Below, piece after piece: positions 51,643 through 60,650 of a stretch of 64,000 bases of DNA. Each line of letters starts with the position of its first letter. Positions within the stretch are counted from its first letter, which is position 1. The translations under genes and the position numbers were made by a program. The notes under the pieces are model-generated. The model was not told the origin of the DNA. It was given only the letters and a program-made list of their open reading frames with translations, and did not search any database. The stretch lies in assembly GCA_017428545.1 (NCBI GenBank), contig JAFRQR010000033.1:1-64000 (forward strand), in the 5' to 3' direction. Origin of the DNA: Clostridiales bacterium (GTDB taxonomy: Bacteria > Bacillota > Clostridia > Saccharofermentanales > Saccharofermentanaceae).

Positions 51643-53955
51643 TTACTCGCCCTCGGGGAGAAACTCCAGGATCTCATCGTCAGGATCGGAACTAACCGTT
51701 TTGTCATCTTCGGAAATGACCTTCCCGATCGCTTCCAGAACAATGTCATATTCTTTCAGGAAAGCATCCTGGTTTTCCAGAATATAATCCTTATCGTCGT
51801 TATTTGCGGCCGCTTCAAGGTCCTTCGCAAGTTTCGAAGGAGCCATCGCTCCGATCGTCGCGGAAGTGCTTTTGAGGGAGTGGATCAGGATCGCGTAGTC
51901 TTTCAGATCATCTTTGTCGAGGAAATCCTTCAGTTTTGCCTTCTTCTCATCCGCGTCCTTCCGGTATTCCTTCAGGATCGAACGATAAAAGTCGTTATCT
52001 CCCGCACAGTTCGCCGTTCCCTTTTCGGGATCGACGCCACATTCAGAAAGTGCGGCAAATTCCGATGCATCACTTTTTTCGGGGATCTTTTCGATCGATT
52101 CCGAAGATGCTTTTTCTTCTATTGAAACAAGCTCGATCTTCTCGGAAGGGATATATTTCTTCAGCATCTTTTCGAGAGAAGTACTGTCGATCGGTTTGGT
52201 AAGATAATCGTCGAAGCCCTTGGACAGATATCTTTCGCGGGCGCCGACCACCGCGTCGGCCGTAAGACAGATCACAGGGGTCCCGATATTCGGTCCTTCC
52301 TCGTGACTCTTGATGACTTTAAGCGTTTCTTCTCCGTCCATTTCAGGCATTCTCTGATCCATGAGGATGACGTCGTACTTGTTTTTAAGCGCAAGCTCGA
52401 CAGCCTCTTTTCCGCCGCCCGCCGTATCGATATCGATCTTCGTATCCTTGAGAAATTCCGTGGCGACGACCAGGTTCATCTTCGTATCGTCCACGATGAG
52501 GATCTTCGCATCCGGTGCGCGGAAACTCTCATGATACTCTTTCTTTCCGCCGAGTTCTTTTTCGAATTTCTCCGTAAAGTTTCCGACCGGCTCTTCGGAA
52601 AGCACCAGCTGCGGGATCGTGATGGTAAATGTGGATCCTTCTCCGTAAGTACTTTCCACTTTTATATCTCCGTGCATCATCTGAAGAAGCATCTTCGTGA
52701 TCGCAAGACCAAGACCTGTTCCTTCCTTTGTACTGTTCTTTTCCAGGTCAACTCTTTCGAATTTACCGAACAGTTTTGCAATGTTTTCCTCACTGATTCC
52801 GATACCCGTATCACTTACGGAAACGATCAGTTCCATGACCGGTTTTCCGGAAGCGGTGATGTTCATCCGTTTTCCCGTGATCTTCAGGGAAACGCTTCCC
52901 TTTTCCGTATATTTGACGGCATTATTCAGGATATTCGTAATGACCTGCCGGATACGTACGACATCGCCGAAAAGGTGATCCGGGATACTCTCGTCCACAT
53001 CAGTTACGAACGACAGGTTCTTTTCCTTCGCCTTAAAAAAGATCATGTTACTGACATCGTTGATCACGGAACTGAGCTGGTATTCCACTTCCACGATCTT
53101 CATCTTTCCTTCTTCGATCTTCGTAAAATCGAGGATGTCGTTGATGATGGCAAGAAGGTTGTTTCCGGCACTGTCGACATTTCCGGAATACTGTCTGATC
53201 TTCTTAAATGCTTCCTGATAATCAGAAGGCTTTCCATCTTTCAGTTTTTCGGCTTTCGAAGACTCTCTCATGATCATCTCGTTCATGCCGAGGACCGCAT
53301 TGATCGGCGTTCGGATCTCGTGGCTGGTGTTGGCCAGAAAGTCCGTCTTCGCTTCGCTTGCGCGTCTTGCCTCTTCCAGTGCTTTTTCCTGCTTGATCTT
53401 TGCCTTTACCGTCTCATACTGAGCAAGGCCGCACATAATGACATTGACCAGATACATCATCGGGAGGCGCGAATAGTACGATTCCGGGAACTGATATCCC
53501 ATATCGCGGAGAGGTGTATTGATATAAACGAGCATGATGATGAAAAACACCATGTTGAAATAAAGGCCGTAAGAGAGGTTAAAGAAGAAGAAAACGACCG
53601 GGACGGCAAGGAAGAACAGGAAGATACTCGTGCCGCTCGTACCGCCCGTGTAGAGGAAAAAGTAGAAGGTGCCCCAGTAAACGAAGCACTGGATATTGAT
53701 CGCCAGATGCATCAGCCATCTTCGTCTTTTCTTTCCGAACTTGCAGATCGCAAAACAAATGGTGGCAATGGCCGTCATCGTGGCACAGGTAAAAGCGTAT
53801 CTCGCGACACGGAGATCTCCGCGGATGAGGTTATCCACACCAAGGTAAATACAAAACGGAACGACCACCGAATACAGGATGATGGATAGCGTCAGGTTGA
53901 CCGTGACATACCGCTCGTCGATATGAAATCTTCTGTTTTTCCTTATTCGTTCCAT
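51643..53955 (-). CDS. Hybrid histidine kinase with receiver and Hpt domains
   Basis: The 770-residue protein has six membrane helices in its first 190 residues, with little extracellular sequence. Then follow HisKA (ANTSHEIRTPINAVLGMNEM), HATPase (ILNNAVKYTEKGSVSL, GTGLGLAITKMLLQ), a receiver (VILMDQRMPEMDGEETL with the phospho-Asp; YLTKPIDST with the Lys) and a C-terminal Hpt domain (YAILIHSLKSTSATIGA with the phospho-His). The full phosphorelay is thus in one chain. No output regulator is adjacent. The ribosome-binding site is weak. Confidence 0.93.
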   Translation of the reverse strand: MERIRKNRRFHIDERYVTVNLTLSIILYSVVVPFCIYLGVDNLIRGDLRVARYAFTCATMTAIATICFAICKFGKKRRRWLMHLAINIQCFVYWGTFYFFLYTGGTSGTSIFLFFLAVPVVFFFFNLSYGLYFNMVFFIIMLVYINTPLRDMGYQFPESYYSRLPMMYLVNVIMCGLAQYETVKAKIKQEKALEEARRASEAKTDFLANTSHEIRTPINAVLGMNEMIMRESSKAEKLKDGKPSDYQEAFKKIRQYSGNVDSAGNNLLAIINDILDFTKIEEGKMKIVEVEYQLSSVINDVSNMIFFKAKEKNLSFVTDVDESIPDHLFGDVVRIRQVITNILNNAVKYTEKGSVSLKITGKRMNITASGKPVMELIVSVSDTGIGISEENIAKLFGKFERVDLEKNSTKEGTGLGLAITKMLLQMMHGDIKVESTYGEGSTFTITIPQLVLSEEPVGNFTEKFEKELGGKKEYHESFRAPDAKILIVDDTKMNLVVATEFLKDTKIDIDTAGGGKEAVELALKNKYDVILMDQRMPEMDGEETLKVIKSHEEGPNIGTPVICLTADAVVGARERYLSKGFDDYLTKPIDSTSLEKMLKKYIPSEKIELVSIEEKASSESIEKIPEKSDASEFAALSECGVDPEKGTANCAGDNDFYRSILKEYRKDADEKKAKLKDFLDKDDLKDYAILIHSLKSTSATIGAMAPSKLAKDLEAAANNDDKDYILENQDAFLKEYDIVLEAIGKVISEDDKTVSSDPDDEILEFLPEGE

Positions 53956-54036
53956 AACTTACCTGTTATCCCCCTCAGGTCAGAAGATTTCTCGAGAATC
54001 TCGTTTTGTTCGAACCAACCATTTCAATTATACAGC

Positions 54037-54065
54037 AAAAGCGGCACCCGTGATTCGGATGCCGC
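54037..54065. terminator. Terminator between GH43 and the hybrid kinase
   Basis: GCGGCACCCG and CGGATGCCGC arms, with AAAA on the left giving a T-run on the minus strand after the GH43 gene. Confidence 0.75.
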
Positions 54066-54089
54066 CTTTCTATTTGTCTTTTTTTCTGA

Positions 54090-55502
54090 TCAGGTGTCAA
54101 AAGAGAATGAATTAAAATCTGCCGCTCCGTTTCCTTCATAAGTGAAATACAGGGCGTGTTTGCCGCTGTCGATAGTAAGATCTGCCGAATAGCTTGTCCA
54201 CTCTTTTGAAGGTGCGATCTTGATACGCGATACGACAGGACCGTTTCTTCCGTCCCTTACAACGAACTCGCCATCCGCCGTTCCTCTGACCTCCACCGTG
54301 ATCTTCGACGCGGTTTTAAAGTCGAAATAGCGGTATCCTGCAGTTGCTCCGTCCACCATGTTATTGATGTACTGATTGGGGTCTTCTTCCCTGTCTTCGC
54401 CCTCCTGGGTAAATGCAGGGTGATGCTCATCCTGCTGCTCGATGAGGCTTTCGGTCGTGCCGTTTTTACTAAAGAGATGGCAGGCGATCCTCGCTTCATA
54501 TCTTCCCTCATCACGAAGCGGACCGCCGTTGAGGCCGCAGGACGTGATCTCCGCCTGATGGAATGCTTCTCCGTCGAAATAGATCTCCTCGGCACATGCC
54601 TGGCGGGAGAAGAAATGACGATTCGTCTGGCGGTGATAAAAGACATACCATTTTCCGTTTACGAAAGCCACACTTCCGTGGGTATTGCCGCGATAGTTCA
54701 AAGCTTCGGTATTGCCGTTGGCGCCGATGTCCGCATTTGAAACGAGGACTCCGCCGAAGTGATAATCTCCCAAAGGAGAATCCGCAACTGCCCAGCACAG
54801 TTCATGCATCCAGCAGGAAGAATAGATGAAGTAGTACTTCCCGTTGATCTTTCTTACGGAACTTGCCTCGAAGAAAGGATGCGCCTCATACTCCGTACCA
54901 TCCGCATCGTTAATGATCGGCAGGTTATGGAAAGGGCCGTCTTTTACCGTGACCATATCCTGCTCGAGTTCCATCTTCAGGCTGTCTTTGTCGACAGGGG
55001 TCTGCTTATATCTCGGGCTGTTTCCCGAGAACAGATAGATCCTCTTATCGTCATCGATGAAAATACCCGGATCGAACTGGCGGATCTCATCCGGACGCGA
55101 ACCCAGGATATCTCCGTTCCTATAGCGCACGAAATCCAAAAACTCATATGGTCCGACCGGATTATCCGCGACCGCGACACCGATCTCCTTAAGAAAATCC
55201 AGACAGTAATACAGATAGTATTTCCCGTCATTTCCCCTGCAGACATCCGGCGCCCACAAGGCATGGGAGCCGTCAGGATTTCTCGGATCCTGTGTCTTTT
55301 TATAGATCACGCCCTCGTAGCGCCAGTCCGAAAGATCGGTCTCCGGGGCCGACCAGCAGACATAGTCATTGGCGCAGTACACGTCACCGTTAAAACGGTC
55401 GTGGCTTCCGTAGATATAGAGGCGCCCGTCAAATACACGCGGCTCTCCGTCCGGAATATATTCGTAACTGGGAAGATAGGGGTTAAATACTTGCTTCTTC
55501 AT
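54090..55502 (-). CDS. Glycoside hydrolase family 43 with C-terminal CBM6-like domain
   Basis: The 470-residue protein starts with the GH43 pattern FNPYLPSYEYIPDGEPRVF and GRLYIYGSHDRF. Further marks are ALWAPDVCRGNDGKYYLYY, a QFDPGIFIDDDKRIYLFSG region and HPFFEASSVRKINGKYYFIYSS with the likely acid Glu. Residues about 350-470 form a beta-sandwich like CBM6. Expected activity is beta-xylosidase or alpha-L-arabinofuranosidase. It lacks a signal peptide, so it acts inside the cell. The esterase gene lies 48 bases upstream on the same strand; together with GH115 they would finish breakdown of decorated xylan pieces. Confidence 0.9.
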   Translation of the reverse strand: MKKQVFNPYLPSYEYIPDGEPRVFDGRLYIYGSHDRFNGDVYCANDYVCWSAPETDLSDWRYEGVIYKKTQDPRNPDGSHALWAPDVCRGNDGKYYLYYCLDFLKEIGVAVADNPVGPYEFLDFVRYRNGDILGSRPDEIRQFDPGIFIDDDKRIYLFSGNSPRYKQTPVDKDSLKMELEQDMVTVKDGPFHNLPIINDADGTEYEAHPFFEASSVRKINGKYYFIYSSCWMHELCWAVADSPLGDYHFGGVLVSNADIGANGNTEALNYRGNTHGSVAFVNGKWYVFYHRQTNRHFFSRQACAEEIYFDGEAFHQAEITSCGLNGGPLRDEGRYEARIACHLFSKNGTTESLIEQQDEHHPAFTQEGEDREEDPNQYINNMVDGATAGYRYFDFKTASKITVEVRGTADGEFVVRDGRNGPVVSRIKIAPSKEWTSYSADLTIDSGKHALYFTYEGNGAADFNSFSFDT

Positions 55503-55550
55503 GGATGATCCTCCATTTTCCGACGTTTGTAACAGTGTTCATCGGGGTCG

Positions 55551-56297
55551 TTATTTGCATTCTTCTTTGAAAAAAGCCCTTAAAGCATCTGCCATCTCAT
55601 TCAGGTGTCTGGTGAAGCAGTGATCGTCACCATGGATCGGGATCAGTTTTGCATTCTTGTAGAGCTTCAGTGCTTTTTCCGCATATTCGAAAGGCACGGT
55701 CTCATCTGCATCCCCGTGGATCAGAAGTACAGGACCTTCGTATCTTTCGATCTCTTCCTCCGGATGGATCGTCTGCGCCACACGCACATAATCCCCGGAA
55801 AGCACCACATTCCAGTTCTCCAGCGTTTCCGGAATATGCTTCGGGTCGAAGTTCATACCCAGAAGATTTCCCTCTCTGGCGCCATCCGGGATCATCCAGG
55901 CAGGCGAAAGCGGAACGATCGCTTTAAAAGTATCCGGGCACATGCCGCCGATAAGCATCGTCAGAAGGCCGCCCTGAGAATGACCGCACAGATAAAGATC
56001 CGTCACGAAATCCAATGTCTTTGCGTAATTGACCACCGAGAGCGCATTGGTCACCCACTTATAAAGCGTATGGTCTTTAAACTCGCCGCCGCTTTTGCCG
56101 TGGCCGTACATCTCCGCACGAAGCACTGCCACACCGGCATCGTTCATTGCTTTTTGCGCAGCAATGATATGATCTTCTTCCATATGTCCCGTAAAGCCAT
56201 GGATCAGAATGCAAAGCGGTCCTTTTTCCATGCCTTCCGGCATATCCAATTTCGCGTGAAGACGGATCCCGTCACTGTCGATATAAAACTCTTTCAT
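55551..56297 (-). CDS. Alpha/beta hydrolase, cinnamoyl/feruloyl-esterase-like
   Basis: The 248-residue protein has HGFTGHMEED near the N-terminus, the nucleophile elbow LCGHSQGG (Ser 107), LLIHGDADETVP (Asp) and IPIHGDDHCF (His). Its length and the pattern resemble cytosolic cinnamoyl esterases of rumen and gut Firmicutes that free ferulic or coumaric acid from arabinoxylan. The downstream GH43 gene supports this. AAGGTG precedes ATG 56297. A general serine aminopeptidase-type hydrolase is the alternative. Confidence 0.82.
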   Translation of the reverse strand: MKEFYIDSDGIRLHAKLDMPEGMEKGPLCILIHGFTGHMEEDHIIAAQKAMNDAGVAVLRAEMYGHGKSGGEFKDHTLYKWVTNALSVVNYAKTLDFVTDLYLCGHSQGGLLTMLIGGMCPDTFKAIVPLSPAWMIPDGAREGNLLGMNFDPKHIPETLENWNVVLSGDYVRVAQTIHPEEEIERYEGPVLLIHGDADETVPFEYAEKALKLYKNAKLIPIHGDDHCFTRHLNEMADALRAFFKEECK

Positions 56298-56426
56298 TTT
56301 TTCACCTTACGCCTGTCCGTGTAAAAGTATGCATCTGAAAATGCACCATCCATATTCTAGGATAGTGCATTCCCATCAAAAACGAAATAATTATGTTTTC
56401 ACGATATTTCATATTTTTGCGGAAGA

Positions 56427-56801
56427 TCACACCACAGTATATCCTTCTTCTTCCAGCGCATGCAGTGCTTTTTCAAAGTTCTCTTCTTTCACGAGGATGT
56501 AGTCCGTGTTATACGTCGATACGGCAAAGATCCCGATCTTTTTTTCCGCCAGGATCCCCGAAAGTTTCGAAAGGATACCTATCAGCGAAAAATCCAGAAC
56601 TCCCGATATCCGGAATCCTCTCCATCCGTCATCACGCTCGACCGTTTCTTGCGGAGTATCTTCTGTCCTGCAAACCAAAGAGATTTCCTCGTCCGTTTTT
56701 CCGATAAAAAAGAACTCCGAATCCATATCGATATCCGATACGCTTTTTACTTTGCATACAGTCAGTCTGTATGACAGTTTTTGTAATTCCAAACTACTCA
56801 T
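56427..56801 (-). CDS. ACT domain protein
   Basis: A 124-residue protein with two ACT-like halves: residues 1-55 (LELQKLSYRLTVCKVKSVSDI, FFFIGKTDEEISLVC) and about 60-124 (FRISGVLDFSLIGILSKLSGILAEKKIGIFAVSTYNTDYILV). This is the layout of small stand-alone ACT proteins related to CASTOR, which sense amino acids. No enzyme domain is attached. GGAGAACCTC lies directly before ATG. The GH43-esterase genes lie downstream on the same strand. Confidence 0.85.
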   Translation of the reverse strand: MSSLELQKLSYRLTVCKVKSVSDIDMDSEFFFIGKTDEEISLVCRTEDTPQETVERDDGWRGFRISGVLDFSLIGILSKLSGILAEKKIGIFAVSTYNTDYILVKEENFEKALHALEEEGYTVV

Positions 56802-56844
56802 GAGGTTCTCCTTTTCTTGCTTTTCGTTATATTCGTGGATTTTG

Positions 56845-57348
56845 TTATGCTTTCAGTTCAAGTGCCGCGATCTCTCTGGTCGGCCAGAAAGCACATAGAT
56901 GCAGCCTCGTGATCTTTCCGGTCATCGGCCGGAAATACTTCACAAAAGTCGGAAGCGCGGCATGCACGACCTCCGGATCATCGATCAGGATCGTGGTATG
57001 CGGGGTAAACCCATACTGCTGCGGCACCCCCATCTGGCAGGCTTCCTGAAGTCTATCCAGTTCCGGATTTCTTTCCGGCGCCGCGAAAAGCACCTGCCCT
57101 CCGGCGAACATGCCGATATGGCTTAGGTGTACTTCCACCTGAGAAAACTCTGATGCCACTTTCTTGACGTTCGCGAGAACGTCATCTTCCATCTCCAGAG
57201 GATATGTCGCGAGGCTGATGTGATAAGGAAGATTCGGCGTCTGCGTCCCGGTAAATCCCTCTTTCTGAAGCTCTTCATACCAAGCCGTCATATTCTTCTG
57301 GACACCCTCATCCAGATCCGCCATCAGACACAGAAAACTCTCCGCCAT
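56845..57348 (-). CDS. 2'-5' RNA ligase-like 2H phosphoesterase
   Basis: The 167-residue protein has the two catalytic tetrapeptides of the 2H superfamily: HISL (in LPYHISLATYP) and HTTI (in FTPHTTILID). It probably cleaves a cyclic phosphate or 2'-5' bond; substrates of such bacterial proteins are mostly unknown. ATG 57348 lies right behind the GNAT stop (57351), and the ribosome-binding site AGGAGGAAG is inside the GNAT gene end, so the two are coupled. Confidence 0.85.
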   Translation of the reverse strand: MAESFLCLMADLDEGVQKNMTAWYEELQKEGFTGTQTPNLPYHISLATYPLEMEDDVLANVKKVASEFSQVEVHLSHIGMFAGGQVLFAAPERNPELDRLQEACQMGVPQQYGFTPHTTILIDDPEVVHAALPTFVKYFRPMTGKITRLHLCAFWPTREIAALELKA

Positions 57349-57350
57349 TT

Positions 57351-57806
57351 CTACTTCCTCCTTATACAATTATATCGGACCACAGATCCATTCGGGTACT
57401 CGATCACGACTCTTTCTTCCTCAAAACCACTTTTCCGGTAGAATCCGATCGCATCGTCATCTGTCTGCGACGTGATCCTCTTGAGGTGCTCGGTCTCCAT
57501 CACATGATAGATCATTTCTTTGCCGATACCCTTTTTCCGCAGATCTTTTTTCACAGCAATCCCCAGGATCTCCGCCTCGACTCCCGTTTCTGACCCTTCA
57601 GCTGCTTCTATCTCTTTCATCACCAGAATACCGGCCTTTTCACCATCTATATCACACACGAAGATCTTCACCGACGGATCCGATAAATACTTCTCCATCA
57701 GCGCTTTGTAATCCTCATAAGTCGGCTGATACATGCATGGCGCATAAATCAGAAACGCCTCCTCGGAAGTCAGCCAATCTGTGTCAGAACAAAGTACCGT
57801 ACTCAC
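57351..57806 (-). CDS. GNAT family N-acetyltransferase
   Basis: The 151-residue protein has the GNAT core: GEKAGILVMKEIEAAE, then VEAEILGIAVKKDLRKKGIGKEMI with the acetyl-CoA-binding R-x-x-G-I-G loop, and SQTDDDAIGFYRKSGF. The start is a GTG (57806) six bases behind GGAGG. The acceptor is unknown. It is followed at once by the 2H phosphoesterase gene. Confidence 0.88.
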   Translation of the reverse strand: MSTVLCSDTDWLTSEEAFLIYAPCMYQPTYEDYKALMEKYLSDPSVKIFVCDIDGEKAGILVMKEIEAAEGSETGVEAEILGIAVKKDLRKKGIGKEMIYHVMETEHLKRITSQTDDDAIGFYRKSGFEEERVVIEYPNGSVVRYNCIRRK

Positions 57807-57926
57807 GCCACACCTCCATACATATCATAGTGCATTATATACAAGCCAATTGCAATGAAATAATCCCTGAAAGTGTCCCTGTAAATGCTTCTTCAGAAAC
57901 TATTACAGAGGATTTTTCAGTTTTTT

Positions 57927-58015
57927 CCAAAAACCAGGATTTCACACGTAAATCTCGATGGCAGTGAATCTGGGATTACGTGTGGATTTTCCAAAACCGG
58001 GATATCACACGTAAA
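57927..58015. repeat. Direct and inverted repeats of CACACGTAA
   Basis: Two direct copies of a 25-base unit, CCAAAA-x-CC-x-GGATxTCACACGTAAA, start at 57927 and 57991. Between them TTACGTGTG (57976-57984) is an inverted copy, giving a nine-base-arm hairpin with either direct copy. It lies in the 267-base gap 57807-58073, which holds no gene; both flanking genes are on the minus strand. Confidence 0.8.
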
Positions 58016-58073
58016 GCAGCTGGCAAAGCCCGACCCAGCTACAGCATCCTCGCATAGGGAATCGAGATACAAA

Positions 58074-58391
58074 TCAGTTCACGATCCCGCCGTGAAACAC
58101 GCATTCATAGACTTTCGTGTCGTTAAGATAGATTTCTTCATAGCCCTGAAACCAGGTAAAATCACCGGTAACTTTACAGCGGTATGTGTACTCTCCTGAT
58201 TGGAAGATCTCCGGTCCCCGGTAAGGCATATTCTTATCTGCGGCACGTAGTGCCTCTTTCAGGAAGTTTCCGCTGAACCCGTCGCCGAGGACCCTTCCCA
58301 TATAGTTCATGGCATAGACCGTGACACCGTCTTTCCAGATGGCTTCCTCGCCTGCGAACTTCTCTCCGCCGACGTATGTGTCGTGGTACAT
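58074..58391 (-). pseudogene. C-terminal half of a DUF5680-type protein, split by an in-frame stop
   Basis: The 105-residue frame (MYHDTYVGGEKFAGEEAIW, MNYMGRVLGDGFSGNFLKEAL, FTWFQGYEEIYLND, YECVFHGG) is the DUF5680 domain end that normally continues an HTH protein. It begins in the same frame directly after the TAG that ends the HTH half at 58392, giving TAG-ATG. There is no ribosome-binding site at this ATG. It is either a broken gene, a case of read-through or re-initiation, or a sequencing error in one Trp or Gln codon. Confidence 0.75.
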
Positions 58392-58745
58392 CTACCTTCC
58401 GTTCTCATAACGGAAATCGTGGGACGCCGGTCTTGATGCATCAGTCTCATTCATAAAAGCCGCATAGGTATTGACGTTCGCTTCGAGCCGGAAGGAGATC
58501 AGTTCATCGAGATCCGGATCGTCATAAGACTTGATATTCATGGCGCAGTCCTGATCCTTCACCAGATAATCCACGCTGACATTCATCAGCTCACTGATCT
58601 GGATCAGATTGGCGATATCCGGGTACACCTGCCCCGATTCCCACTTGGCCACGGCCTGCCTCGACACACCCAGTTTCTCGCTCAGCGCCTCCTGAGTGTA
58701 TCCCTTATTTTTCCTCAATATCTGAAGTTTTTCGGAAAAGATCAT
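58392..58745 (-). pseudogene. HTH half of an Xre-DUF5680 regulator, ended by an in-frame stop
   Basis: The 117-residue frame begins MIFSEKLQILRKNKGYTQEALSEKLGVSRQAVAKWESGQVYP, a Cro/C1 HTH, and continues into the start of DUF5680 (LDELISFRLEANVNTYAAFMNE, ASRPASHDFRY). It then stops at TAG (58392-58394) in mid-domain, and the expected rest follows in frame. GGAGGTGAGAAGC precedes ATG 58745, so the HTH part itself should be made and could still bind DNA. Confidence 0.78.
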
Positions 58746-58892
58746 GCTTCTCACCTCCGAAAACAATATACTTGTCTCAGGCGTTAGCCTCCACCAATCA
58801 GCAGTTGCAGATCTGCTACTTTCATTATACAAGACCTGTATATTCCTTGTTTTGCTTCTTGGAAAAATCCTTTACCCCATTCTTCTCTGTTT

Positions 58893-59768
58893 CTATGAAA
58901 GATCGATGCCGAGAATATTCCTCTCCATGCTTTCCAGAAGATCGTGGGAATCATCTTCGATATGCGAAAGATAGGTCACGATAACACCTTTCTTCGGCAG
59001 GACATAGCATTTCTGCTTCCATTTTCCGTTAATACTGAAGCCGTCTCTGTATTTCCAGATAAAGAAGCCGTACCCGCCTTCTCTGTTCATCTGCTGCACG
59101 GATGTGGCCATCTCCACATACTCTTCGGAAAGGATACGGACTCCGTTATACACGCCCTTGTTATAAAGCAGCAGCCCGATCTTACTTAAGTCATGAACGG
59201 AAAGGCGCATCATCGACGCGCCGTAGAAATACCCCTCCGGAGATCTTCCATATTCGTAAGACGTGATCCCCAGCGGCGCGAATATTCTTTCCTCTATAAA
59301 AGCACCTAGGTCGCTGCCAAGTGCTTCCGTCAGTGCAACACCGATCAGGTATGCCGAGATATTACTATAGTTGAATCCAGTTTCTTCCGGATCTTCGATC
59401 TCGCATGCCAACGAAAAGTCCAGCCAGTTTTCCCCTTCCGCGCGGAACGGAAGATCGGAAACGGACATCGTCAGAAGACGGCGGAGGCTGATCTTCTCCC
59501 AGCGCGCCTTCTGCTCTTTTGAAAGAGACAAGTGCTTTTCACCGGGAATATAATCCAGGATCGAGCGGTCGAGATCGATGCGCCCTTCATCGTAGAGGAT
59601 CCCGACAGCGACGGACAGCACCGTCTTCGTCGCCGAGTAGATCTCGTGAAGACCCGACGTGTCTCCGAAACTGTGCGTCAAGGCGCCGTTTTCATACACT
59701 TCCGTGCCGAATACATTCCAATTATTGTCCTGAATATCTTTTACGAACTGGTCGAAATTCATCTTCAT
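58893..59768 (-). CDS. Beta-lactamase-like serine hydrolase (class C/PBP4* family)
   Basis: The 291-residue protein has the SxxK motif SATK (Ser 45, Lys 48) in YSATKTVLSVAVGILYDEG, the YSN motif (Tyr 134) in GFNYSNISAYLIG, and FAPLGITSYEYG typical of class C serine hydrolases. There is no signal peptide, so it is probably cytosolic and acts as an esterase or amide hydrolase. ATG 59768 is four bases from GAGGAG; ATG 59762 is also possible. Confidence 0.87.
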   Translation of the reverse strand: MKMNFDQFVKDIQDNNWNVFGTEVYENGALTHSFGDTSGLHEIYSATKTVLSVAVGILYDEGRIDLDRSILDYIPGEKHLSLSKEQKARWEKISLRRLLTMSVSDLPFRAEGENWLDFSLACEIEDPEETGFNYSNISAYLIGVALTEALGSDLGAFIEERIFAPLGITSYEYGRSPEGYFYGASMMRLSVHDLSKIGLLLYNKGVYNGVRILSEEYVEMATSVQQMNREGGYGFFIWKYRDGFSINGKWKQKCYVLPKKGVIVTYLSHIEDDSHDLLESMERNILGIDLS

Positions 59769-59810
59769 TTTGCTCCTCAAAAAGCACTTTTCTCATGCGA
59801 CTATTCTACA

Positions 59811-60575
59811 CTATGGAAGGCAGTTCTTTCGCATCCATTCCGCCACGCCATCTTCGTCATTGGAAGCAGTGATCTCATCCGCAACAGCCAGAACTTCCGG
59901 GATCGCATTGGCGACAGCAATGCCTTTCCCGCACATCGTCAGCATATCGATATCGTTCCTGTCATCTCCGAAAGCCACGATATCCGCTATCGCGATTCCG
60001 CTTTTTTCGGACAGTGCCTGAATCGCCTGGATCTTCCCCGAATCCTTCGGCAGGAATGCATACATGTTTTCCCCGCGATAGCACTGAAGTTTACATCCTA
60101 TTTCATCTGCGATCTCTCTCGCCATCTGTTCATCCGAAAGAATGGCGGCGATCTTATTCGCACCTACTTCCAGATCACGCGAATAATCGTTATAGACCGC
60201 CTTATAGAGTCTCTCCGATTCCGCAATATACTTACTGTTCCAGAAGACCGTTTTCCCGTGAGCCACGGAAATCTCCGTTTCCGGCATCCGCGCCAGAACA
60301 CTTCGTACGATCCGGTTAGTATCCCCGATCGAGAATTCTTTTGAATAGATGCATCCTTCGCTGGCATGGATCAGCGTTCCATCCGTGGTGATCTCATAGT
60401 CCGGTTTCAGAAGATGGATATACCGCTCCGCACCGATCCAGTATCTCGCTGTCGCGATCGCCAGTTTGATCCCCTTCCTTCTGCACGCAGCAATCACATC
60501 CAAAGACGCCTCGGAAATACTCCCGTCCTGCCTCAGAAGCGTATGATCCAGATCCGTTAAAACCATTCTCACCAT
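59811..60575 (-). CDS. Cof-type HAD-IIB hydrolase
   Basis: The 254-residue protein has HAD motif I LTDLDHTLL, the Cof cap region (DYEITTDGTLIHA), a central Lys in the middle region, and motif III FGDDRNDIDMLTMCGKGIAVANAIPEV. It is a small-molecule phosphatase of the cytosol, probably acting on sugar or flavin phosphates. Start is ATG 60575; ATG three codons later is also possible. Confidence 0.92.
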   Translation of the reverse strand: MVRMVLTDLDHTLLRQDGSISEASLDVIAACRRKGIKLAIATARYWIGAERYIHLLKPDYEITTDGTLIHASEGCIYSKEFSIGDTNRIVRSVLARMPETEISVAHGKTVFWNSKYIAESERLYKAVYNDYSRDLEVGANKIAAILSDEQMAREIADEIGCKLQCYRGENMYAFLPKDSGKIQAIQALSEKSGIAIADIVAFGDDRNDIDMLTMCGKGIAVANAIPEVLAVADEITASNDEDGVAEWMRKNCLP

Positions 60576-60650
60576 GTTTTGTATCCTACTCCTGCCAATA
60601 CAATTTTAGGGAACTTTTCTTGCCTATTCTTTCTCAAAAGTTCCCTATAA

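Noticed and set aside
52303..53889. 528-codon open frame on the plus strand
   Set aside because: It is antisense to the hybrid histidine kinase, low in complexity and without family similarity.
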